Below are positions 1-6,003 of a stretch of DNA of 6,951 nucleotides, in pieces. Location of the stretch: NCBI GenBank assembly GCA_002504845.1, contig DATW01000077.1, positions 733 through 7,683 on the forward strand, written 5' to 3'. The stretch's first letter is position 1; each line of letters begins with the position of its first letter. Source of the stretch: Euryarchaeota archaeon UBA250. Lineage in GTDB: Archaea > Thermoplasmatota > Poseidoniia > Poseidoniales > Thalassarchaeaceae. The position numbers and the translations under genes are program-made. Under the pieces are notes generated by a model, which did no database searches, was not told where the DNA came from, and was given only the letters and a program-made list of their open reading frames with translations.

Positions 1-459
1 GCCGTCCCCATCATCGTCGGTATCTGCGTTGGAGCCAAGGCCATCACCATCGAGATCGTTCCATTCCGCAATATTCGTGGGGAACGCGTCGTCCTCGTCG
101 AGCACGCCATCTCCATCATCGTCGGTATCTGCGTTGTTCCCTACCCCGTCAGAGTCAGTATCGGCCCATTCGCTAGCATCATACGGGAATTCATCGAGTT
201 GATCCGCATATCCGTCATTGTCATCATCTGGATCGATTGAGTCGCATACCCCATCACCATCATTGTCACTAGGAATGGAAGTACTGTTCAATGGATCGAA
301 ACCACATTGAGTCTCAATAATATCGAACCATCCGTCCCCGTCATCGTCTAAGTCTGCGTTGTCTCCTATCCCATCGCCGTCAAAATCAGCGATCTCTGAT
401 CCATCGAGGGGGAATGCGTCTGATATGTCGTCGACCCCGTCTCCGTCATCATCATGGTC
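1..459 (-). repeat. Second thrombospondin type 3 calcium-repeat block of the subtilase, running off the left edge
   Basis: About nine further DxDxDG loops follow the inserted domain, for example DDDGDGV, DFDGDGI, DDDNDGY and DTDDDGDGV, alternating with AFP-type turns (DAFPLDG, DEFPYD, DAFPTN). Two copies near the window edge are almost perfect at DNA level: positions 8-31 and 113-136 are an identical 24-nt stretch, 105 bp (35 codons) apart. The block is still in progress at position 1, so its full copy number is unknown. Confidence 0.85.
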
Positions 460-3087
460 GCGATGTGTTCCGTAATCTGTTACTTCTGGATTCGTCATGA
501 AGAGACTGGTTGGAAGATCGAGGTTGTCTATCCACGCTGCATCTTGTCCATTTGATACAGTGTAGTCTTTGCTGTAGGTCCATTGTAGGGTGTGTGTGCC
601 TGCGCTAAGAGGGAATGAGTAGTTCGACCATCCGGTATCACCGGACCATGACTCCACTTGTGCCCCGTCTACCGAGAATATCAAGAAATCATAGCTACTT
701 TCGGAGTCTACCTTGTATGCAAATGATCCATTTGCACTCTCGGTGGAAAGCGTCAGTGAGATCGATGAGGCCTCATTGTCGGATATACTGCCAGATCTAA
801 GTGATGCGTTCCCGCTGCTGGATGTGGAGTTGTCCAGACTCCAGGAGGGGGACGCTCCTAGATCCCAGGAGAATGTTGAGTTCAACTGAACGTCCTCGAA
901 TTCGTCGAGCGAGTAAGTGCAACACACCAGTTTGTAGGTCTCGTCGGCTAAACCATCTCCGTCGGTATCGTCCCAGGCCTGCCCATCCAAGGGGAAGGCA
1001 TCCATATTGTCTTCAATTCCATCGTTATCGTCATCGATATCTACGCTGTCACAGAGTCCATCGGAGTCGGTATCTGCCGAAGGCAGGCTGAGGGGATCGT
1101 AGGCATCGGTCCCACAAGCCATTTCTGAGACATTTGACCACCCATCTCCGTCGATATCGTCGTCCATTGCATCACAGGTTCCATCCCCATCTACATCGTC
1201 TGGAGTTGAGTTTGGATCATTTACCATGGAACCGCATAGATTCTCCTCTTCATTCGTCCACCCATCTCCGTCGGCATCTGCCTCTGTTCCATGGAAAACG
1301 AGTTGCCAATCATTCACAGTTCCAGTAGAACCGGTGGAGTTGACGTCTAGCACATTCACAGTCCATGTTCCCGCGGTGAGTTCGCCATAGTGGTGCATGC
1401 TTACCATGTCGTGATAGCGCATATTGCCATATTCAGCTGGATTCGTATCAGCGAGAATGGAGGTATATCCGCTCGGGGAGGTGAGTGTGATTATCAGATC
1501 TTCAGGATTTTGATGGTCAACGTCCATGAATAGTTCAACACTCTCTATGTTTAGCAAGTCAGTCACAGTGTGACTGAAAGAAAGTGGTGTTCCCGAGGGG
1601 GGTATGTTCACCGATGGAGTGTATAGTGGGGTGGAGATATTCACCTCCGGGCCTAAGAAGGTCCAATTTTCTGCTAGATTTACCGCAGCAGTCGCATCCA
1701 CCATCCCGAACCCGTAGTAGTGGCTCACTGGCAATCCTGCTCCATTGACACTCCAATTCTCATGATTGAGATCATTTGGAGTGGAGGAATGCACCAATAT
1801 TGCTTGCATATCCCGCCAAGTGAGTGTGGGCTCGGCCTCAAGTATGAGTCCGGCCAGCCCTGCCACCTTGGGGCCCGATGACGACGTACCCCCGAAGTCA
1901 TCTGTGTAATTCGTGGAGCTGTATCCCACAGAGCCTGTCCTATCAGCAGTTGTTATCCCCAAGGAACCGCCATTCGAAGGACCCACCACCAGAACCGGTG
2001 CGCCTATGCTCGAATACCAAGATTGTACTCCGCTGTAAGTTATCGCTCCGATCGCAATAGTGTATCTTGACTTCTGGAATCCTTTCTGATTCACGTTTTC
2101 ATCCGAGGTATACTCGTTTCCTGCTGAGAATGTGAAAATACTTCCCAGAGAAGACCTCCCATCGTATACGCCTGATTCCAACATGGCTGCACTACTAGGC
2201 CCCAGACTCGCGAAACCAGCACCGCCGTAGCCCCATGAATTATGATAGATGTCAATGTCTTGGTTGAAGTCCGATAGAGCAGGTACCGCAGCGCCTCCGC
2301 AAAGGAATCTGGCATGGTTGTGGCTAGCGCCCCAGGCCACGCCTGCTATTCCGATTCCATTGTCCCCCATGCCCGCTGCGACGCCGGCAACTGCCGTTCC
2401 GTGGTTGTCGCTGGACGCTACAGGACTAGGGTCCTCATCGTTATCGCAATAATCGTATGAAGTGGATGCATCAAAATTAGGCTGGAGGTCCTCATGTAGA
2501 ATATCAAGGCCGTCGTCCACTATCCGTATCATTACGCCAGAGCCGTTGTACCTGTCCCATGCTGCAGTGACATTCAGATCCACGCCCACGCTATTACCGT
2601 CTTGTCCAGTATTGATTAGATGCCATTGATCTGCGATGAGGGGATCATCGGGAATGGTCATCGGAGTAGGTTGTAAACTATCTTGGCTAGGAGCAAAAAG
2701 CTCTATTTCCCCAGTTTCCTGCAAAAAATCAAGAGTTTCGAAAGTTATTGAGGATCCTGGGACGGTGTAAACATGATCCAAGAATCTGTCTTGGGCCATC
2801 TTGCCGTTTTTCATTTGCTCAGATATCTTGGTGATTTGATCTGTGACTATGACCCATTCACTTGGTACCCCTGAATAGCCACCATCCTCCAATGGCGCCT
2901 GAAGCCTTGCGAATGACCATTGCAAATTTTCTGACATAGAGTCGATAATCGGAGTATGTCGAGGGAATAAAGAATTGGATTCTTCAACTTCTTTTTCGCT
3001 GTCCCAATCGGCTTGTATCAATGGTGATTGCAAGCTTATCAGCATTAGTGAGATGAGGAGATAGCTAGGCGTCCTCTGGGCGTTCAT
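1..3087 (-). CDS. Secreted kexin-like subtilase (peptidase S8) with P domain and thrombospondin type 3 repeats, 3' end outside window
   Basis: Exported serine endopeptidase; 1029 codons are open from an ATG at 3085-3087 to the left edge, with no stop seen. Residues 1-26 form a signal peptide: MNAQR, a leucine/isoleucine-rich core, then a likely cut after SPLIQA. Residues 27 to about 150 look like a propeptide. The S8 domain spans about 150-470 and opens with QWHLINTGQ, typical of the furin/kexin branch. The catalytic triad is Asp191 (IVDDG), His229 (DNHGTAVAG) and Ser402 (GGTSSSGPK); the oxyanion Asn283 lies in HNSWG. A P/proprotein-convertase domain covers about 500-602 (DLIITLTSPSG, ending WQLVFHGTE). 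It is followed by DxDxDG calcium loops, a beta-sandwich-like insert at about 730-859, then more calcium loops. The start is supported by the immediate signal peptide and an in-frame upstream stop at 3133-3135. Natural substrates, and whether the protein is released or anchored at the missing C-terminus, cannot be told. Confidence 0.93.
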   Translation of the reverse strand, partial: MNAQRTPSYLLISLMLISLQSPLIQADWDSEKEVEESNSLFPRHTPIIDSMSENLQWSFARLQAPLEDGGYSGVPSEWVIVTDQITKISEQMKNGKMAQDRFLDHVYTVPGSSITFETLDFLQETGEIELFAPSQDSLQPTPMTIPDDPLIADQWHLINTGQDGNSVGVDLNVTAAWDRYNGSGVMIRIVDDGLDILHEDLQPNFDASTSYDYCDNDEDPSPVASSDNHGTAVAGVAAGMGDNGIGIAGVAWGASHNHARFLCGGAAVPALSDFNQDIDIYHNSWGYGGAGFASLGPSSAAMLESGVYDGRSSLGSIFTFSAGNEYTSDENVNQKGFQKSRYTIAIGAITYSGVQSWYSSIGAPVLVVGPSNGGSLGITTADRTGSVGYSSTNYTDDFGGTSSSGPKVAGLAGLILEAEPTLTWRDMQAILVHSSTPNDLNHENWSVNGAGLPVSHYYGFGMVDATAAVNLAENWTFLGPEVNISTPLYTPSVNIPPSGTPLSFSHTVTDLLNIESVELFMDVDHQNPEDLIITLTSPSGYTSILADTNPAEYGNMRYHDMVSMHHYGELTAGTWTVNVLDVNSTGSTGTVNDWQLVFHGTEADADGDGWTNEEENLCGSMVNDPNSTPDDVDGDGTCDAMDDDIDGDGWSNVSEMACGTDAYDPLSLPSADTDSDGLCDSVDIDDDNDGIEDNMDAFPLDGQAWDDTDGDGLADETYKLVCCTYSLDEFEDVQLNSTFSWDLGASPSWSLDNSTSSSGNASLRSGSISDNEASSISLTLSTESANGSFAYKVDSESSYDFLIFSVDGAQVESWSGDTGWSNYSFPLSAGTHTLQWTYSKDYTVSNGQDAAWIDNLDLPTSLFMTNPEVTDYGTHRDHDDDGDGVDDISDAFPLDGSEIADFDGDGIGDNADLDDDGDGWFDIIETQCGFDPLNSTSIPSDNDGDGVCDSIDPDDDNDGYADQLDEFPYDASEWADTDSDGVGNNADTDDDGDGVLDEDDAFPTNIAEWNDLDGDGLGSNADTDDDGDG
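511..900 (-). other. Beta-sandwich (MAM / carbohydrate-binding-like) domain inserted between the calcium repeats
   Basis: Residues about 730-859 of the subtilase are Ser/Thr/Asn-rich and have no DxDxDG loops. They begin FEDVQ, contain FAYKVDSESSYDFLIFSVDG and SGDTGW, and end with AGTHTLQWTYSKD and DAAWIDNLDLP. This pattern (tryptophan, a G-x-H-T-x-x-W-x-Y strand, a closing aWIDdi strand) is common in MAM- or lectin-like jelly-roll domains of secreted microbial proteins. The family name is inferred from pattern memory. The ligand is unknown. A CC pair sits just before it (KLVCCTY). Confidence 0.6.
940..1278 (-). repeat. First thrombospondin type 3 calcium-repeat block of the subtilase
   Basis: This stretch encodes about six acidic calcium loops of the DxDxDG type directly after the P domain, for example DADGDGW, DVDGDGT and DTDSDGL. 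They are spaced by segments with paired cysteines (ENLCG, TCDAM, MACGT, LCDSV) and an AFPLDG turn. In this family such loops bind calcium and form a rigid stalk. At DNA level it shows as recurring gtc/atc-rich triplets on the plus strand. Confidence 0.85.
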
Positions 3088-3110
3088 AGTGGGTATGTAG
3101 GACTTCGTTG

Positions 3111-3116
3111 ATTTAA
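3111..3116 (-). promoter_or_regulatory. Candidate TATA-like box for leaderless transcription of the subtilase
   Basis: The minus strand reads TTAAAT starting 29 nt before the ATG at 3087. This is the distance expected for an archaeal TATA box when transcription starts at or very near the start codon. No Shine-Dalgarno motif lies just ahead of the ATG, which fits a leaderless message. The box is weak and a better-matching element lies further upstream. Confidence 0.3.
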
Positions 3117-3183
3117 CTGTCCTCTGGTCTCGTTAAGTTAGAAGGCGATATACCGAGTGGGGGATAAATCTCATTTTGGATAG

Positions 3184-3189
3184 TTTATA
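3184..3189 (-). promoter_or_regulatory. Candidate TATA box (TATAAA) upstream of the subtilase
   Basis: The minus strand reads AGTATAAACT here, the best TATA match between the tRNA and the subtilase. It would place a start site near 3160 and give a leader of roughly 70 nt. A third AT-rich element (GTATATC, 3147-3153) lies between this and the gene. Which is used cannot be decided from sequence. Confidence 0.35.
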
Positions 3190-3219
3190 CTCTGGAAATA
3201 TCCTCTAATTGGCATGATG

Positions 3220-3304
3220 TGGTGCAGGCGGCAGGATTCGAACCTGCGAAGCACTATGCAGCGGATCTTGAGCCCGCCCCCTTTGACCACTCGGGTACAC
3301 CTGC
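3220..3304 (-). tRNA. trnL: tRNA-Leu, anticodon CAA, with encoded CCA
   Basis: Decodes UUG leucine codons. On the minus strand the acceptor strand GCAGGTG (3304-3298) pairs with CGCCTGC (3230-3224), with one T-G wobble. It is followed by T8-A9, a D arm with GAGTGGTCAAAGG, and the anticodon stem GCGGG/TCCGC closing the loop CTCAAGA. The anticodon CAA is at 3270-3268. A long class II variable arm has a GCA/TGC stem, as leucine tRNAs require. The T arm is GCAGG-TTCGAAT-CCTGC. The discriminator is A at 3223, and CCA is encoded at 3222-3220. There is no intron. It lies upstream of the subtilase on the same strand, and the GINS gene runs divergently on its other side. Confidence 0.95.
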
Positions 3305-3418
3305 ACCATCAGGAGGACGCTACCCCACTTGAGTTCAACGGAATCGAGCCTGTTTCAGGAGGGGGGTCAGAGGAATGGTTCAAGGAGCGTTTGCAGAACG
3401 TGGAGTCGGGGAAGTTGC
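3305..3418. other. Spacer between tRNA-Leu and the GINS gene
   Basis: No convincing gene or TATA box is seen here for either divergent neighbour. It contains AGGAGG at 3311-3316 followed by a TTG at 3329 that could extend the GINS protein by 30 residues. In another frame (3319-3432) the translation NGIEPVSGGGSEEWFKERL looks more protein-like than that extension, but has no credible start, since its frame runs back into the tRNA antisense. Confidence 0.4.
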
Positions 3419-4249
3419 GTGGATACGGATGAGCATGATACTCTCTCAGCGAGTGAGCTCGACCGGATTGAGAAGGCTATTTTCGAAGTTGCCCGGCAAC
3501 AAAGAGGGAAGAGGGTCCCAGTATCTCTTCCTTTTCCCGACTTCTGGGATCGTGCGGTCCACCTGGTTATTCATCTTGAGCAGGAAGCCGATAGGATGCG
3601 AAGAGAGGGTGTGGGAAGTGCCAGACTATCAACAGGAATTCGAAGAATGGCGAATATAAGGACGCAGATTAGGAATCTTGCAAATCTTCGTCTAAACGCC
3701 CTAACCAGTCATGCAGTCATTGGCTCGCTACTGGAAGGAGGAGGATCTCGCGGAAATGGGAATTCTATTGAGTGGTCTAGGATGGATCCGAAAGAGCGGG
3801 CTTTCCACTCAGAGGTATCAAGAGGCGTCGATCGATTCCGCAATCAGGCATCTTGGGATGTTCTGATGGGAATCGAGGAGTCCGGTGTAGAAGAGGCGAT
3901 TGGAGTTCCTGAGTTAAACCAATTTGAGAATGAAAAGGAATTGGATGGATTGGCTCCTCTACCAGTGCCTGCCCCTGAGAAAGAAGTTGAATGGAATGAT
4001 CCTGAAATGGATGAGGAAGATAGGATTAGGACGATCGATGACGGATATCCCGAAGCGCCACTGAGCCCGATCCCGCAAGATGTCAAGCCAGATTTGGTCA
4101 GAATACGGATAATCGAAGATAGTGATGACCCGATAATTGATGAAGAGGGTAATGAAATTCGTATTATTGAGGGTGATTTCCACCTTTGTTCCGCGACTAT
4201 GAGCGAGACTCTGATCTCAATTGGACTTGCTGAATTAGCAGATGTATAA
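3419..4249 (+). CDS. gins51: DNA replication factor GINS, Gins51-type subunit
   Basis: Structural subunit of the archaeal GINS complex, which with MCM and a Cdc45/GAN-like protein forms the replicative helicase. Counting from the GTG at 3419 it has 276 residues. The helical A domain spans about 10-145 and contains ELDRIEKAIFEVARQQ, then SLPFPDFWDRAVHLVIHLEQ and the helix RRMANIRTQIRNLANLRLNA. An acidic, proline-containing linker follows (about 150-225, with LAPLPVPAPEKEVEW). The B domain is the last 50 residues, from VRIRIIED to LISIGLAELADV, and matches the usual 'VR...D..G......GD...LP...A..Li..G.AE' pattern. A-then-B order identifies Gins51 rather than Gins23. The start is uncertain. A TTG at 3329 in the same frame would add 30 residues, but these are Ser/Arg/Cys-rich and unlike the rest; an AGGAGG at 3311-3316 lies 12 nt before that TTG. 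The first in-frame ATG comes too late, inside the A domain. Confidence 0.8.
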   Translation: MDTDEHDTLSASELDRIEKAIFEVARQQRGKRVPVSLPFPDFWDRAVHLVIHLEQEADRMRREGVGSARLSTGIRRMANIRTQIRNLANLRLNALTSHAVIGSLLEGGGSRGNGNSIEWSRMDPKERAFHSEVSRGVDRFRNQASWDVLMGIEESGVEEAIGVPELNQFENEKELDGLAPLPVPAPEKEVEWNDPEMDEEDRIRTIDDGYPEAPLSPIPQDVKPDLVRIRIIEDSDDPIIDEEGNEIRIIEGDFHLCSATMSETLISIGLAELADV

Positions 4250-4250
4250 T
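4245..4250 (+). promoter_or_regulatory. Candidate TATA box of the pepC-like gene
   Basis: TATAAT overlaps the stop codon of the GINS gene. An archaeal start site about 25 nt downstream would fall near 4272 and leave a leader of about 20 nt before the ATG at 4292. There is no clear Shine-Dalgarno in between. It suggests the peptidase has its own promoter, though read-through from the GINS gene 42 bp upstream is also possible. Confidence 0.4.
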
Positions 4251-4291
4251 TCAGGCAATGACCAAAGGCCTTGTGCTGGACTCTTCACAGC

Positions 4292-5641
4292 ATGCCCGGC
4301 AATGGCTCAGTGACAGACATCATGATTGAAAGGCTGAGAAAGAATTTCTCAGACGACCCTACTGCTAAAATCGTACAGAATGCTGTTTCGAATGGGCATC
4401 TGATAGACGTGGCTCTTGATCGTGATCTAGTTCAAACCATGAATTCTAGTTTCAGCATCAAACTCGATGAATGGTCTGTGACTAATCAGAAATCTAGCGG
4501 GAGATGTTGGCTTTTCGCTGCATTGAATCTGTTTAGACCGGGGGCGATGAAGAAGATGAATATCAAGGAGTTTGAATTCAGTCAATCTCATATCCATTTC
4601 TGGGATAAATTCGAACGATCAAATTGCTTCCTCGAGTCAATTATTGATCTTGGAAAGGAACCTGTGGAGGACCGTACAGTGCATTTCCTTCTTAGTGACC
4701 CTATCGGAGATGGGGGTCAATGGAATATGGCCATGAATCTAATTCGAAAGCATGGCCTTGTTCCAAAGTCGGTATATCCTGAATCGACATCTAGTAGTGC
4801 GACGAGATGGATGAACTCAAGTCTGAGGGATTTGCTGAGATCTTCTGCATCTGAATTGAGGAAGATGATCTCTGACGGTTCACCCCTCAGTGAAGTTAGG
4901 TCCAGGAAAGAAGATCGTATTGCTGATGTATGGAGACTCCTATGCATGCATCTTGGTACGCCGCCGGAGTCATTTGATTGGCAATGGAGGGACAAAGATG
5001 GAGATTTTCACCGAAAGGGCGTGATGACGCCGAGTGAATTCGTTTCAGAATTCGTAGATATCGACTGGGATGATTTTGTTTGTCTTGTTCACGATCCTAG
5101 AAATGAAATGTACAAAACATACACTGTGGACAGGCTTCAGAATGTTGCAGGCGGCCCTCCAGTGATGTATCTCAACATCCCAATCGAAGAAATGAAGCGG
5201 ATTACCATGGAGATGCTTGAGCAAGGCACGCCAGTTTGGATGGGTTGCGATGTGGGTAAGCAGATGCATAGGAAGCGTGGTCTTTGGGATTCTCGTCTGT
5301 ATGATCTCCAATCGCTATATGGTTTTGAATTTGGAATGGACAAAAAGAATAGATTGGAACATGGACAGACGGTGATGACTCATGCGATGCTTTTCACAGG
5401 CGTGGATATTGTAGATGGATCCCCTCGAAGATGGAGGGTGGAGAATTCCTGGGGTGCGAAAGATAGTGGGGAGAAAGGATTCTACACTATGAATGACAGT
5501 TGGTTCGATGATTACATGTTCGAAATAGCAGCTCCACGTGATTTACTGAATCAAAAGATGGCCTCTGGTTTAGAAAGCGAACCTGTTATTCTTCCAGCAT
5601 GGGATCCAATGGGATCTCTTGCTAGAGTAAATGAGTCTTGA
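4292..5641 (+). CDS. pepC: C1-family aminopeptidase, bleomycin hydrolase / PepC type
   Basis: Papain-fold cysteine peptidase expected to remove N-terminal residues from peptides in the cytoplasm; known relatives form hexameric barrels with active sites inside. From the ATG at 4292 it has 449 residues, the normal family length, and no signal peptide. The oxyanion Gln66 and nucleophile Cys72 are in NQKSSGRCWLFAALN; the catalytic His364 is in GQTVMTHAMLFTG; Asn385 is in WRVENSWG. Other family marks are VALDRDLV, KLDEWSVTNQ, GDGGQWNMAMNLI and LPAWDPMG near the end. I prefer ATG 4292 because the N-terminus MPGNGSVTDIMIERLRKNF aligns with known family starts. TTG 4271 would add seven residues, and ATG 4322 would lose ten. 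The C-terminus continues six residues past WDPMGSL (ARVNES), where relatives usually end around WDPMGALA. The family is best known from bacteria and eukaryotes, so bacterial origin is plausible. It converges on rpsJ with a 7-bp gap. Confidence 0.93.
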   Translation: MPGNGSVTDIMIERLRKNFSDDPTAKIVQNAVSNGHLIDVALDRDLVQTMNSSFSIKLDEWSVTNQKSSGRCWLFAALNLFRPGAMKKMNIKEFEFSQSHIHFWDKFERSNCFLESIIDLGKEPVEDRTVHFLLSDPIGDGGQWNMAMNLIRKHGLVPKSVYPESTSSSATRWMNSSLRDLLRSSASELRKMISDGSPLSEVRSRKEDRIADVWRLLCMHLGTPPESFDWQWRDKDGDFHRKGVMTPSEFVSEFVDIDWDDFVCLVHDPRNEMYKTYTVDRLQNVAGGPPVMYLNIPIEEMKRITMEMLEQGTPVWMGCDVGKQMHRKRGLWDSRLYDLQSLYGFEFGMDKKNRLEHGQTVMTHAMLFTGVDIVDGSPRRWRVENSWGAKDSGEKGFYTMNDSWFDDYMFEIAAPRDLLNQKMASGLESEPVILPAWDPMGSLARVNES

Positions 5642-5642
5642 C

Positions 5643-5654
5643 GCTTGATCAAGC
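5643..5654. other. 12-bp perfect palindrome at the convergent pepC / rpsJ junction
   Basis: GCTTGATCAAGC is its own reverse complement. It fills most of the gap between the two stop codons and covers the rpsJ stop. A second CTTG (5637-5640) and CAAG (5654-5657) flank it and could lengthen an imperfect hairpin. As RNA it could fold as a short GCTT/AAGC stem with a GATC loop. No T-run follows on either strand, so it is not a standard terminator. Role unknown. Confidence 0.5.
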
Positions 5655-5978
5655 AAGGTTTCTGAGAGAAAGTTCGATCGTGACTGAATCAGGAATTGGG
5701 ATTCTTAGTACGTTTCTCAATGCAGTCTCATCCTTGGCAGTATTGGTTACTAGCTCAAGCAGTCTCTTGTGTATTCGCATCTCCCAATGATCGTAAGTCT
5801 CTGACCCTTCGCCTGAGGGTGCTTTCCTGCACGGTACAACCAGTCTTCGAGTTGGGAGTGGAATCGGGCCCCTTAGCTTAACTCCGGATTCGTCGGATAT
5901 TCTCTTTATCTGAGAACATACTGTATCCACATCTTCGTGGTTTTCTCCGGTCAGTTTGATTGTGGTGACTACTGGCAT
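5649..5978 (-). CDS. rpsJ: 30S ribosomal protein S10 (uS10), archaeal type
   Basis: Small-subunit ribosomal protein of the 30S head; 109 residues, close to the archaeal length of about 102. It opens with MPVVTTIKLTG, has the helix DVDTVCSQIKRISDESGV, then the hallmark GPIPLPTRRLVVPCRKAP loop that reaches into the subunit, followed by WEMRIHKRLLELV and the closing strands VLRIPIPDSVTIELSL. The slight extra length lies at the VTNTAKDE turn and in the tail RNLA. The ATG at 5978 lies 25 nt downstream of the EF-1A stop, with a GGGGTG stretch in the gap that may serve as a weak ribosome binding site. The tuf-rpsJ order is the conserved end of the archaeal str operon, so co-transcription with EF-1A is expected. 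Confidence 0.97.
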   Translation of the reverse strand: MPVVTTIKLTGENHEDVDTVCSQIKRISDESGVKLRGPIPLPTRRLVVPCRKAPSGEGSETYDHWEMRIHKRLLELVTNTAKDETALRNVLRIPIPDSVTIELSLRNLA

Positions 5979-6003
5979 CCAGAGTACACCCCAAACCTAC
6001 GAA

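Noticed and set aside
1..460. Regularly recurring gtc/atc triplet blocks that resemble a DNA repeat array such as CRISPR
   Set aside because: The copies are in phase with the reading frame, vary at codon third positions and translate to DxDxDG calcium loops; there are no constant repeats with unique spacers.
615..1328. Three short plus-strand open frames rich in Arg, His and Pro
   Set aside because: They are antisense shadows of the subtilase calcium-repeat region; Asp- and Gly-rich codons read backwards give His, Arg, Pro and Ser.
3214..3432. Plus-strand open frame of 72 codons across the tRNA
   Set aside because: Its first half is antisense to tRNA-Leu and it has no plausible start downstream of the tRNA; only the tail is noted as a curiosity.
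3375..3659. Plus-strand ATG-started frame of 94 codons overlapping the GINS gene
   Set aside because: It is out of frame with the recognisable GINS A domain and shows no motif of its own.
4258..4330. Short ATG-started frame (about 22 codons, MTKGLVLDSS...) ahead of pepC
   Set aside because: It overlaps the pepC start out of frame, has no ribosome binding site and no recognisable content; probably chance.
4717..5343. Minus-strand open frames within the pepC gene
   Set aside because: They are antisense to a complete, motif-rich peptidase and have no independent support.
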